Shown here: positions 21,101 to 32,899 of the stretch, one piece after another
How positions within the stretch are numbered: the stretch's first letter is position 1
Layout of the letters: every line of letters begins with the position of its first letter
Assembly (NCBI GenBank): GCA_034509735.1
Contig: JACGWO010000007.1
Coordinates: 26,502,046 to 26,566,045, forward strand
Source of the DNA: Sesamum alatum
Lineage: Eukaryota > Streptophyta > Magnoliopsida > Lamiales > Pedaliaceae
Length of the DNA stretch: 64,000 nucleotides
Reading direction: 5' to 3'
Notes under the pieces: model-generated
Told to the model about the DNA's origin: nothing
Seen by the model: only the letters and a program-made list of their open reading frames with translations
Database searches by the model: none
Program-made: the position numbers and the translations under genes

Positions 21101-22417
21101 CTAGTGCATCCTCCCATCCTTCACAGGTTTGGGATGAGCCCCAAAAAAACAGATATGGACCCGACTGCTGGTATATTCTCTTGCAGCATTCTGTTTATGG
21201 TTTCTTTGCTGCAAGGGATTGTTAGAAAATATATTTATGCATGTATGTTTTACCTGTGGTGTGCAGGAAGAATGTTCCATAAGTTACTATAAGACAAGGC
21301 GGAAGTGACTCTAGGTGCTGGATCCTCTACTCGACGGACCTTGCTTAAGAGCCCCCCATCAACTCCTGCTAGTTCAAACTCTACTGGAGATGTAAAGGGC
21401 AAACGTCCTGTTGACCCTATCAAGCTAAGGGTTAGCTGGGCTCCTAACACCTCTTGCTCCTCCCCCTGCCACAAGAGCAGGGACCCCTCGTCCTGCTGAG
21501 GAGAAGGTTATTAAGAAGAAGTTCCTCCCCAGTTGTTCTCTATTGGAGGACCATTCTATGTTGCTAGAGGAAAGTGAGAGCAACCGTGGTGCTAAATTCC
21601 TAAGGAAAGCTAGGCCGTCTATGGACAGGACCTACCTAGACAACCTTCCCAGGGCCCAAGCCCTTGGTTTGTTTGCTACTCACCTTAGCAAGGTAAGTGC
21701 CTGTGTGAAAAGGGTACATAATCACAGAAATGCTGGCATTATGACCAGAGTATGACCTTGTTGTGCAGGCCTTCGTGCTGGGAGGCAGCTTGTTCAGCTG
21801 GTTGGAGTAGGGAGGCCTCTATTTGAGGGCTCTCTTAAGAGGGTGGAGGGGCTAGAGGAATCCAACCGCCGGCTAAGGGAGGTAGTGAAGTAGAGGGATC
21901 TGCTCCATGAGGGGGACGCAACGGGCATTCACCACCTTAAGGAGGAGGTGACCAATTTGCATGCTGTCTGGAAAAAGCCGTGCTGCAAGTGGAGCAGGAA
22001 AGGAAGGAACTGTTTTGTAATTACCCTAAGACGGAGGAGGATAGAGACATGCTTGAAGGCATTTGGTAGAGCCGCCTGGCTGGCTATACCAAGACTCCAG
22101 AATTCCAAAGCTTGCTTGTTGACAAAGCCCTAAAGTACTACTACCATAGGTTCCAAACTTGTGCACAACAATTTGTAGCAACAAGTTACCCTCTTGGGGA
22201 TGTCGATGCCACCGTTCTGGATGAAAATGCTAGTTTAGCTACTGGTTTTGATCTGGATGATGAAGGTTCAACTACTGTGCTTGAGAATCTTCCTGTTGAA
22301 GAGGATCCCATATTGTTGGACCTTACAGGCCAAGTGGTGGAAGACATAGCCCATTTGACGATTGAACCTCTTACTGCATGTGGTGGAGGAGAAGTGCCTT
22401 ATTCTGTTGGTAAATGA
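18136..22417 (+). pseudogene. Gag-like (putative gypsy-type transposon domain) gene, broken and split by a solo LTR
   Basis: The ATG at 18136-18138 is cut by a copia solo LTR. Across the insert the reading frame continues at 20332 (STGSIDKDAIKD) to a stop at 20500-20502. Further pieces in shifted frames follow: SFRIYKSRLLQMMRRALG near 20525, then VPTSDACRNFPPVGFLCFYI and PNSFNLLASFYILVRNLGE between 20600 and 20820, then NEWKRHYFF near 20930. These resemble the plant 'putative gypsy type transposon' domain (Pfam PF04195 as I recall it). The C-terminal piece is open at 22112-22417 (LVDKALKYYYHRFQTCAQQF...). Such proteins occur in plant LTR elements at the gag position; their biochemical role is unclear to me. 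Many stops and frameshifts make it non-functional. Confidence 0.65.
18143..20330 (+). mobile_element. Copia solo LTR (subfamily 2) with 5-bp TSD GTCGA
   Basis: Starts TGTTAGAATAGGTGACC and ends GTCCCTTCA, 2188 bp, in plus orientation. It aligns with the LTRs at 46404-48629 and 53554-55764 read in reverse. GTCGA flanks it exactly (18138-18142 and 20331-20335). No internal region is present, so it is a solo LTR left by LTR-LTR recombination. It lies in the start codon of the gag-like gene. Confidence 0.93.
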
Positions 22418-23019
22418 TCATGCCCCCCCCCCCCCACTTTTCTGCAAAAAGAACATTATTACTTTTATGTTAAACATTTGGTACCTCCTCTGCGATGTTT
22501 GAAAAGTGCCCGAGTGTGAGCCTTGAATATTTTGTTTGGTTGTGGTCACATGGATGCTTTGGATTCTATTTCTCCTCCTTTCCCCTTCTATGAACGGTTT
22601 ATAATATCTGCTTCCTCATTCCCTGGGGAGATGTTTGTTATCATTTTGGATGAGTATCCTTGTTAGCATACTTCTGTTTTCCTGCAGGTTAGTAAAATAA
22701 ATTACTCAGAGTGTCCCAGTTTATTGGATATGATATGCATGATAAGTAGGCTTTTCCCTGTAGGTAAGTAACGAGACGGGGAGATTTCAAGTCTCAGAGT
22801 AAATTAAGTACTTCTGGTTAGTGTATGTCCTGAGCAAGTTTCAACCTGCATTGCGTGCTTGATAAAAGTGGAGATTTAAGACATGCTTTAGCAAAAAAGT
22901 GGATTAGCCACAAAACACCTGAATATATCTGAGCGATACAATATGTTATGACGTTTCTAGCTTAAGTATTAATACACCTGTTGAAGCAAGATGATAGGCT
23001 CGTCTGTCTGCCAAGGGCC
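22418..23019 (+). other. Downstream non-coding part of the gag-like element
   Basis: Begins with a 14-base C run near 22424 and continues as AT-rich DNA up to the hAT insertion. No frame or motif recognised. It resumes beyond the hAT element at 26867. Confidence 0.45.
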
Positions 23020-23027
23020 CTTCTATG

Positions 23028-26000
23028 TAGGGGTGGGGCATCGACTCAGGTTCGTCCACAATCATGCTCAAATTCAATAAAAAATCCAGACATTGTTTGA
23101 GATTAAACAAACATTTTAGATTCTAACTAATTATGCTAATTTCTCCATGCATAAAATACCAAAAGTCAATCACTACAAAAATATTAACATTTCATCCTAA
23201 TTGTTAATCCACAATTACATATGAAATACTACGCCAATTCGCCAGAATCAACTTCGCCAGGTAGAGTGAACAAGTGCCACAATCAAATATTAAGGATTGT
23301 TGAATCAACTCCCAATTTTGTCAACTCTACATGAAAACACAAAAATAATGAGATTAATATAATACATAAAATTATATAGAATTTAGTACAAAACAAAAAA
23401 AAGAGCAAGAGGCATAATATAAACTATAAAGTACCTCTCTCAAGTATTTCTACTTCACTTAAATCTTTTTCTATGCTTATTGGTTTGGAATCTTTACGGA
23501 TCCAATCTTGAGCACAAATAATGACTTGAACAATTTTAGGAGACAATGAGCTCCTAAATGCATTAAGAACACGACCACCGGTGCTAAATGTGGACTCTGA
23601 AGCAACAGTCAAGACGGGAACAACCAATATATCTCGAGCCAACTTTGAGACAATAGGAAACCTCTGAGCGTTTACTTTCCACCATTTCAATATATCAAAC
23701 TTTTCCCTATACTCCTCGACATCCTCACTAAGGTACTTGTCTAACTCTGATTTCATGTGATCTTCGCCCCCCGTCATGTACATCATATACTCTTGTTGTA
23801 AAGTGATCCTACGAGCCTTCTCATTCTCTTGATCATGCATAGGCACCTCCTTTGACGAAGACGAAGATGAAGAAACACGACTTGATGATAAACTCGGGCT
23901 TTCTAGAGTTCCTTGAAGTGTTTGCCCATATCTTAACTTGTAATCGTTAAATAACTCATGAAGACCATCCCTCACTAGCTCTTTCATTGCATCACTTTTT
24001 CCAACACCACGATATAATTTGTCAAATGAAATTTTTACAAACCCCAATTTGTGACATGGATCAAGAATCACAACATAATATAAAACCGTATTCATCTTTT
24101 CAATTGATCCCCAATACTTGTCATATTTTTCTTTCATTCTTCTTGCCATCTCACTTAATTCAATATCATCACTATTCAACCATTGTCTGAGAAGCAAATC
24201 AAGCTCACATATTTCATGAAACACAATATAGGATGTGACATATGAAGAACTAGAAATGCACACAGTAAGATTGTAAAAATGCCTCAAAAACTTCAATAGT
24301 AGCTTGGCCCTGTCCAATCATCATCAATTGGTACCCCATCAAATGGCTTCTTTGAAAAATAAGTCTTGTAGGCAAGATCTATGTCTTCGTAAGCATCAAA
24401 TGCTCTTTTAAGACATATTGCAGCTTCTAACATCAAGTAGGTGGAGTTCCACCTAGTAGGTACATCAAGACACAACATCTTTTTGGTTTTCATAAATTCG
24501 GCACACTCTTGAATTTTTTTGTACCTAGCCGGAGAGTTTCTCACATACTTAACTGCACCTCTAATACGCGAGATGGCCTCATGCACATCTTTGTGTTTCA
24601 AACCATCCTAAACAACAAGGTTAATTATATGTTCCATACACCTCATATGCACATATTTTCCACCCAAAATGTTATGACCCCAACTTTCAAGCTTCTTTTT
24701 CAAGTAAACAATAGCCCTATCATTAGAAGATGCATTATCAACTGTAAATAGTAAAGATCTTTTCAATACCCCAATCAAGTAAGCATTTCTCAACACCTTT
24801 ACTTACTTCTTCACTTTTGTGCCCGATAATTGGACAAAAAGTTCAAAAATCTCTTATGTAATATCCAATCATCATCAATAAAATGAGCAGTGAGATACAT
24901 ATAATTAACTCTTTGAATAGATGTCCAAGTGTCAGTTGTAATGCAAATCCTTTTAGCATGATTTTTAATAAATGCCTTCAATTTTGCGCTCTCATCCACA
25001 TACATATGAAAAAAGTCTTTCGTTATTGTCCTTCTTGATGGAAGAGCAAACATTGGATAAATAGTAGACAGAAAATTCTAAATCTGGGATTCTCAACCAA
25101 CTTAAATGGGAGATCATCCACTATCAACATTTGACTCAAAGCCTCTCTAGATTTCTCTTGATCAAATTTCCAATTAACAAGTGGGGCATCTCTCTCGCCT
25201 AAGCGAGGTGATTGAAAAGACAATCGATTTTGACTTGTGGGAACTTCATGGGGTTTCTTTTTGCAAGATTCAAAATAGTTTTTCAAAGGTCTAGTTCCAT
25301 GCACTTTTTGGATCGGCCTTGATTTTCCTTCTACAATATTTGCACCTAGCCTTTTGGACATTATCTTTTTTCGCAATGAAATTTATGGAAGTGATCCCAC
25401 CAAGGTTATCTAGAAGTCACTGTCCTCTTTTTCCTTTTCTTAGAATCAAGTGGATTGTCCTCCTCATTCTCTGACATACCCTTATCCATATTATCATCAC
25501 AATTATGCTCAGGATTATCAACATGCTCACTGACCTGATTCTGAAATTCAACCATGTATGTACCACTTTGAGCATCCGAAAGTGGTTGTAAGTTTATGGC
25601 CAGTGATGATTGAGATTGAGAAAGACTTTCAAAATCTTTGAAATTCGACATATGAAAATCTGCAAAAAAATAAATAAATAAATAAAATCAAACAAACAAA
25701 CCAAAAGTTAAGGAAAGCAATCTAATGAAAGCAAATCAGTAGACATGCATAGACAGATTCAAAAGAACATAGTGTCTGCTAGTGTGATGTTTTACAATGT
25801 TTACATAAACCAAGTGCATTGTTGGCAAAGTTGTAAACTTGTAAATTGTAATCATGAAGATAGTTGAGTGGAATGTGAAGTTTGGATCTCTAATTACTCA
25901 GTTTAATTTCAGTTTATGTTCCATCTATTTAAATCTTAGTATTCTTAGAGCAATATTCCAAGATTGACATGGTTAATTTATGTTCCTTTCAAAGTTTCAA

Positions 26001-26858
26001 GAATGCACTATTCTCATAGCAATATTCCAGCTTAGCATTCTCAGAGCAATAGACCTCCAAGATTTCAACCTTAGCATTCTCAGAGTCAGAGCAATATTCC
26101 AGCTTTTTAACCTCACAATTTGGCATAATCTTCACTGATTTCAAATGGGGTTTTCAAAAAATTGACATGGTTAATTTATGTTCCTTTCAAAGTTTCAAGA
26201 ATGCACTTGCTACAAAAGATACAAGCTGTGAAGCAGTGGACAGCGGTGACGACTGATGAGTGGGCAACAACACCACTTGAAAAGAGAAACACAACACAAT
26301 GCAGTGAACAGACCAAGTTCCTAAAATTCCTAATTTCAGTTCCAAGTTCCTGGTGGTTGATGGCGAAATGGGTGCAAAATCCACTTCTAATTTCACTTCC
26401 AAGAACTCAAATCAAATGGGTGCGAAATTGCAAATGTGCGATTAAACTCAAATAAGCAAAAGGGCACAACTTACTAGGTGGTTGAAGGCGCAAGAGGCGT
26501 GGTCGACGATGCAGGAAAGGTGGTCGACTCGACAGCGCGGAAAGAAGAAGAGACGAGAGAGAGATGCGGGTTTCGGCAATAGAGAAGATGACGGGAGAGA
26601 TTCTTTCGGGTTTGAAGGGTTTGTCAAAACTGAAAGTGAAAAGGGGGGGGGGGGGAGGGGGTTTCTTCTATGTGTAGTCGGGTACCCGATCGGGTATATC
26701 GGGTTCCAATTAAATACCCGATACCCGACCCGATGTAGAATAGGTGGGTAACGGGTTACCCGAACCCGACGAAAAACCCAAATTATCTGACCCATCTAAT
26801 TCGAACCCAATCGGGTCGGGTTGGGACCTGAAGAACCCGATCCGGATGCCAACCCCTG
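23028..26858 (-). mobile_element. hAT DNA transposon, autonomous-type but decayed
   Basis: 3831 bp. The left end is TAGGGGTGGGGCATC; the right end in reverse is CAGGGGTTGGCATCC. The 8-bp TSD CTTCTATG lies on both sides (23020-23027 and 26859-26866). It carries a minus-strand transposase pseudogene and, at its right end only, an array of CCCGA/TCGGG words (about 26680-26850). The region between 25655 and 26680 contains a repeat of the phrase TTAGCATTCTCAGAGCAAT and an apparent internal duplication of ATGGTTAATTTATGTTCC (25973 and 26167). Confidence 0.93.
23424..25651 (-). pseudogene. hAT transposase (BED finger, RICESLEEPER/Ac type), broken
   Basis: Minus strand, N to C: a Ser/Asp-rich N-terminus from 25651 ending in KKRKKRTVTS; a decayed BED finger (WWDHFHKF at about 25400, HGTRPLKNYFESCKK near 25280); the RNase-H-like core (CITTDTWTS near 24940, VDNASSND near 24740, YVHMRCMEHIINLVV near 24650, DVPTRWNSTYLML near 24450); and an intact C-terminal dimerisation domain at about 23700-23500 (FDILKWWKVNAQRFP, VASESTFSTGGRVL). 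Breaks: an in-frame stop after VTSR near 25408, a frameshift near 24810 and one near 24760, a TAG before DGLKHKDV near 24605, and a one-base frame change near 24310. The last ~297 codons are open. A transposase of this family cuts and pastes hAT DNA; this copy cannot make one. Confidence 0.92.
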
Positions 26859-26866
26859 CTTCTATG

Positions 26867-27279
26867 TATAGTACTTAGTTTTTAATACACTCCCCTACTG
26901 ATTGAGTAGGTTGGTCAGTATCCTCCTGCCATCAGCAGGGCAGATGGTCTTTGCACTGTTCTGGCCTTGGGACCTCTTGTTGGTAGCGGGATATCTTTTA
27001 TCTAGCGGGAGCAGAATGGGACCTTCTGCAGTAGGTAGTAAGCAAGTGCTAGAAACAACAAATATAAGTATTCCTCAAAGTAGCAAGAAAACATAAGCAT
27101 GACCTTATGTATATAGATAAATGAGTATGCCTACTGAAGGAAACTTATTAAGGCTTTCAGCCTGTAAAGTGAGCAAGGATGTGCCCTTCGGGCCAGCTTA
27201 TTAGGGCTTTGAGCCAAATAGAGCGTAGTAGTAGGATGGCTTATTAGGGTTCGAAGCTAGTGGATGTGTGCCATCAAGA
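26867..27279 (+). other. Continuation of the gag-like element beyond the hAT insertion
   Basis: Resumes after the duplicated CTTCTATG. It contains an imperfect repeat of CTTATTAGGGCTTTGAGCC (three forms between 27145 and 27255). No coding sequence recognised and no 3' LTR found. Confidence 0.4.
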
Positions 27280-27425
27280 CGACTTATGGTATGCGTGCAC
27301 CAACAGGGCGAATTATGGTATGCGTGGGCCAGCAGGGCGACTTATTTTATCGTACGCCAACAGGGCGACTTATTGTATGTGTGCGCCAGCAGGGCGATTT
27401 TTGTATACGTGTGCCAGTAGAGCAA
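27280..27425 (+). repeat. Minisatellite, five ~29-bp units
   Basis: Five imperfect tandem units of the form CGACTTATTGTATGTGTGCGCCAGCAGGG. The phrase (A/C)CA(A/G)CAGGGCGA recurs at the unit joints. Confidence 0.85.
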
Positions 27426-27435
27426 CTTTGTCCAA

Positions 27436-28140
27436 CAAATACCCTTTGTTTGGGCTCGTTTTCGGCCCATCTCCGAGATGGACCGAAACAGATTTTGATG
27501 TTTGAATTGGTCAAAAACACCTTAACTAGGTGTTTTGGCCAAATTTGGGTCCAGTCCCCCAGTCCAATTATTATTTTGCAGGTGATGGATCAAAACACAG
27601 AAATTAGGGTTTGTGGTTTGATATGATTTGTGCGGCCGTGGTCCACCAAAAATCAACCCTACAGCGCTCACCTTTGTCCCGCCGCCATGGAGTCGACCGA
27701 CGTCCGATGAATGGCCTTCATCGCAGCCGACGCGGCGGTGAAAGCCGTTCATCGGATTGTCGGACGGTTTATTTTTCTGCATGATTGGAAGCGCGATCAT
27801 TTTCTCACCGTTACCATAGCCACAGCGGCGTTAATTTGAAGAGAAAATAGGGGCGGAACTCACTGTCAAACGGCGGACTGCGGCGGCGGAAGTTTTCTTT
27901 TTCGGTTGTCACGGCTGACGCGGCGACCTAAGGCCGATTCGTAAGTTGCGCCGTTTCTGAAAGTTCAGGGGCGAAAGTGGAGGAGCGTCCGCTTCAATCA
28001 GCGGTTTCTGATCTGTCCGGATAGGCTGCGACGTTTGCTCCGCGGCACCGGAAACAACTGAGTTGACTCGGTGAGACAACGCACCGAGTCAACCCGTCGA
28101 GTTGGACAGAGCGGACTCGGGATGCAGCATAGGTATTAGT
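27436..28140. other. CpG-rich block of unknown origin with a perfect hairpin
   Basis: From about 27640 the sequence is markedly richer in CG and CGG words than its surroundings, then returns to T-rich DNA at 28140. It looks like a plant gene 5' end or captured exon, but no frame above 120 codons exists and I recognise no protein. A perfect 12-bp inverted repeat GTTGACTCGGTG (28062-28073) / CACCGAGTCAAC (28082-28093) with an 8-base loop sits near its right end. Confidence 0.45.
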
Positions 28141-30039
28141 TTTACCTTTCTGAGTATTTGCAATTTCGTCCCCTTTTTTTTTGAGATATTGTAATTGCAA
28201 AGTCATTCACAGTATTTGAACTTCACTGTGTTGTACAGTGTTTATCAGTTTTGTACACTTTTGTTGGCATCCACACTAATTTGTTTGTCAGTGTACATGT
28301 TTTCCACTTGTACAGTGAATTTGAGTACACAGGGTAAGATTCATTATCTAAGTTGCAACCTTTGTCAGATATGGTTTCTACTTTATTCACGCGATTTGTG
28401 CAGTCATAGTAGATTTTCCAAATCGTGGCTACTGTTTAAAATACCTGTTTGGCTTGTGAATGAGCAATGAGGTTGTTTACTTTTATGTGTATTTTAAGTC
28501 CACTTTGGGTGTATGACTTAGCTTGCAGTTGCTGATAAGTGTTCCTGAGGTTCAATCCCATAGTAGGTTGCATTCATCGTTTGTTGTTTCGTTGCATTGC
28601 CATCGTATAACTTTGCAGCTTTCCATTCTCTGCATTTACTAGGTACTCCATCGACTTCTGCTTTCTTGCATACGAAATGCTGTATGTGTCATCTAGTTAG
28701 CTCATATATGAACTTGTTGGCCAAATGCTAAAGTTTGTGATTCCTGTCGTAACAGATGTTGTACATGTATTATGCTATGTTATCTTTTGGTAGATGTCGG
28801 TAAACTTAAACTGGAGATGGACTTGTTAATCTGCAAAAGAAAAATAAACTGATAGGGAAATGGCTAATCTTGATTGAGTTGCTAGATTTGAATCTGAGCT
28901 TTGTTAAATGTGGGGGAGCTTTCTTAGTCTAGGTTGTAATCAACATAATATCCTCTTTTAACTATTTATTGATTTATTTACAGTTTGTTTGTGCAATGTC
29001 TGTGTCTGTTGGAGATAAAACTAGCCTTTGAGTTGTGTGTCAAATAATGTTATGTACATATGAACAATATTTATCGTACTTCTATGAATGTTTTTTATGC
29101 AATTGCATGTGTGATTGTCTTGCATCACATTATCTAAAAGTGTCTTATGGATTAGTAAAAAAGATCAGAGGATTATCTAAATGGGGCGACTGAATTAGTA
29201 AAAGAGCAGAGGATTATAATGAATTAGTCTTTTGATGTTATAATATATGAGATTTATACTGAATTAGTCTTTTGATGTTATAATAAATTGGGCTAAATGG
29301 GGCTACTGAATTAGTAAAATATCAGAACTCATTGCTCACTTGAAACTAAGAGGATGTTTGATTACACTTATTTATAAGATAATAAGTTCATTTATCTCCA
29401 GCACAATTCGTCTTTTGATGTTATAATATATGAGATTTAATTGCTGAAATGGGAAGTTATTGAAATATTTGAATAAAATAAAATTGGACGTCCTTATAAT
29501 ATGTCACTAATTACAAATTTATATATAATTTATAGAAAATTGAACTAACTCATTAACTTATTTAAAATATATGTGGAGAATTCCTTACCTTTCTTAACTA
29601 AAAGCTAGCTCGTAACATGATATTTTTGAATTTATCAAAATTATGAATGTAAAATCATAAGAGGTCCAAATTCTACCATTATGTGAATTATTTAAAAATT
29701 AATTTTGTCTACTTTAATAATAATATTTAAATAGTTATAAATTATTATAGAATAATAACTTATAATTATTAGTATATGAATTGAAATTTAAAGAAGAATT
29801 TGAATATTTCGTAAAGCATAAATATTGATTCGTTGTCCTAGGTAATTCAAAGTATAATTTGGCCATATATAATACTATGTTATGATAATACAGAAAAGGT
29901 TGGTAGCAAAAGGTTAAAAGATGTGAGAGCATATATTCGCTGCATGATATTCTTGACCTGTCCTCATGAAAAAATTAATTACAACACAAACATTATATAT
30001 ATATAGGAAGAACAACATTCTAGGAATAATCCACCGAAG
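28141..30039. other. T-rich intergenic stretch with a local triple repeat
   Basis: 28141-29060 is T-rich and intron-like. Between 29200 and 29440 the phrase GTCTTTTGATGTTATAATA occurs three times, with GGGCTACTGAATTAGTAAAA-like repeats between. A weak Harbinger-like terminus (GGATGTTTGATTACA near 29352) is present but without a clear partner. No gene supported. Confidence 0.5.
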
Positions 30040-31020
30040 ATGGACCCTATAAGCCCCATAAGTTCAGCGCAAGCCTCTCGTTCGGACAAAATTGTTTGGA
30101 CGTCGTATTTGGAGCATATTTTCATCGAGTATATGCACGAGGAGTTCATCAGCAATCGGCTTCAGTCATCAACGTTCTCACCATCAGTGTGGACTCGTAT
30201 ATGTGAGAGGATGAACGCAGCCGTATACCCTTCCCATGTGTTTACGACCGATCGATTGAAAGGCAAACTTAAACGACTGCGTCGTACTTGGAGGTGTATG
30301 AACGACATTTTAAATAGGGGTACTGGATGGGGTTGGGACTCCGAACGTAATACAATAACAGATGACGCGGGTCGCTTGGACGAGCTATACCGGGTACAAA
30401 TATAAATTACCTTTACGTACATGTTTAGGGCAAGGTTGCTTATCTATCCCTTGCATGTATTCTGACGCAGCTAAACTCCACTCAACTTGTCTTTCCATAG
30501 GAAAAGCCTGAGTTAAAGAAAATAATTGAACACGGCCTACCACACTTTGATCTTTGCACTCAAATGTTTTCTCGCAACACTGCGCACGGTGGTATCGTAC
30601 GTTCCAGTGCAAACCCACACGTGCATTCAATGCTCAGGCGAGCGCAGATGATGATCAACTGACCGCTGGAAGCTCAGGAGGGCGCCGGTCAAGGGACGAT
30701 TACGAGGACACAGCTGATACACAGTCATCGCACATTGGATCACCGCCCACCTCTACGTACTCCGGGCCGTCGGGCAGCAAGCGTCAGTCAAGGCGTGGTG
30801 CGAGCACGCTGTAGTCGAAGAAGTGTGAAACTATGGACAAGTTGAATGAGTCACTCCAGGGAAAGATTGATCGATCTGGCCCTCAAGCGACTATTGAGAT
30901 TGAACGTTGCGTAGATGAGTTAACAAAATTCCAGGATCTACCTGATTCTATCTTCACCACCACTCTTGAACGTTTCCACAGCCACAACACACGCACGATA
31001 TTCCTTCGGCTAGATGACTA
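30040..31020 (+). pseudogene. Harbinger-associated Myb/SANT-like protein, broken
   Basis: Exon 1 at 30040-30393 encodes a Myb/SANT-like domain (IVWTSYLEHIFIEYMHEEF, FSPSVWTRICERMNA, GKLKRLRRTWRCMNDIL), the trihelix-like type linked to Harbinger elements. A GT donor at 30394 and AG at 30499-30500 give an intron of 107 bp, after which EKPELKKIIEHGLPHFD continues the domain. A frame change lies near 30580-30650. The second half is Ser/Arg/Gly-rich and ends in TIEIERCVDELTKFQDLPDS and TTTLERFHSHNTRTIFLRL, the usual C-terminal helix pair of this family, closing at 31018-31020. A TAG at 30812-30814 interrupts it. Predicted nuclear and DNA-binding when intact. Confidence 0.8.
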
Positions 31021-31230
31021 AAACAAATTGCGCTGGTTATATTCACTGCAAAAGTGAATATTGTTGTGTCACCGTGATGTTTGTTATTAGTAACGTGTTA
31101 TTATGCCTTTGATCTTGCCCTTTTCGAACGTGTATTATCTTTCGTATATGGACTTTTGACTGCCTTTGTCCCCCAATTACTCTTAATAGATTACGCAATA
31201 TAACTACTTTTCTCCGTCTAGCTTCACCGT

Positions 31231-32627
31231 ATGGCGAGCGCAAACGAAGAAGCTTTCCATGGCAATGACTCTTCCAGTGGAACTCCAGGGACGCCAGGTT
31301 CACCAGGCAGTAACGAATCTGACGTTCCAGAGGAATTCTATATTTTTCGTGACCTCATCTGCCCCGAGTTGTTTCGTGACAACTTACCCTGTAACACTTC
31401 TGCGTTGCAAGGGGAAGGTTGGGTTGCCGAGATTATGTCGACACCACACGCAGACAGGTTCTATGACAACATTCGAATGACTAAACCGTGTTTCTATGCA
31501 CTGGTTGATGCATTGACTGTTAGGGGATTGCTGCCACACGGGCAAACCTAACGGGTCAGTTCCATCGAGGAAGTGGCTATCTTTATGCAGACGGTTGGCA
31601 TGCACAAAAGACAACGCGATAGTATGGAACGATTCCAACACTCACTTGAGACTATCAATCGTAGGTTCCATCGAGTGTTGTTTGCATTATGCACCTTCGC
31701 CCCCGAGATGATCACATGGCCATCATGGTCAGACACGCCCCACAGAATTGCATCAAACTCGGATTTCTTCCCATACTTTAAGGTACAACCTACACCCCAT
31801 CGGTTGGGTGCCTTATGTAATACCGAACTCTTACCCAATTATTCGCAAAATCTCAGGACTGCGTTGGTGCGATGGATGGGAAACTAATACCGGCATGGGT
31901 CCTACGGGCAGACCACAATAGGTATCGATCGCGTAAGAACCGACTTGCGTAGAACGTGTTGGCAATATGTGACTTTGACATGAATTTCACATACGTGTAC
32001 ACTGGGTGGGAAGGTAGTGCTGCCGATGCCCGTGTACTGGACCATGCTATTTCACAGGACCCGACGTTTCCTTTCCCTCCGGTCGGTAGGTAACTATGTG
32101 ATTCCGCATCTGATCTAAGTTAGTATGAGACATGAGTTTGTTAATTTTCCTCCTCACGCCGAAACATGCAGGGAAGTATTACCTGGTTGACGCAGGTTAC
32201 ACAAATTACCAATGTTTCCTTGCGCTGTATCGCGGTACTCGGTACCATCTGGGCGAGTACAGGGGACAGGGCCGTCAGTATCGTACCCCCCAAGACTTGT
32301 TCAACCATGCCCATTCTCGACTGCACAATATCATTGAGCGCTACTTCGGCGTACTGAAGAAGCGCTTTCCAATATTGCAGTGGGGCATGCCGAGCTACCT
32401 CCTTGAGCATCAAGTCAACATAGTTATTGCATGTTGCGCATTGCACAACTTTATCCGTAGGTTCAGTCAGGACGATATCATCTTCAATGAACCAGAAGAC
32501 GACATTCCACAAGACATGGATGCATTTTATCATAGGGGACATCCATCTGTTGGCTAGGTAGAAGCCCAACGAGCATTTCGGGACCACATAGCGATGCAAA
32601 TGTGGGCAGATCGGGCAACGAACTAGG
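31231..32627 (+). pseudogene. PIF/Harbinger DDE transposase, broken
   Basis: Three exons fit: 31231-31782, 31857-32085 and 32172 onwards, joined by short GT-AG introns of 74 and 86 bp in matching phase. The catalytic residues are visible: D in VGAMDG (exon 2), D in YYLVDAGY (exon 3) and E in IIERYFGVLKKRF, with 48 residues between the last two, normal for the family. The C-terminus continues past a stop into AQRAFRDHIAMQMWADRA and ends at about 32627. Premature stops: TAA at 31549-31551, TAG at 31950-31952 and TAG at 32555-32557. The triad is complete, so only the stops kill this copy as far as I can see. Confidence 0.9.
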
Positions 32628-32899
32628 GGGACTATGAAAAGGGAATTTTAAAGGTTTGCTCAATGAACTCCAGTCATTGAGCAAATTATTGTTTTGTCAT
32701 TTCTCTGAAACTGTAACAAAAAGCTGTTAATTACGTTGTCAATGTCAAAAAAAGCCGGATGCTTTATATTTCAGACTCATAATGAACAGTTGGATTGTAT
32801 GCAATATTTTTACCTTATGTATTCATCATTCTGTTCAAACACTTTGATTTGCGACTTCTTTTGCACTCAGATAGAATTGCACGTATTCTTATATGCAGA

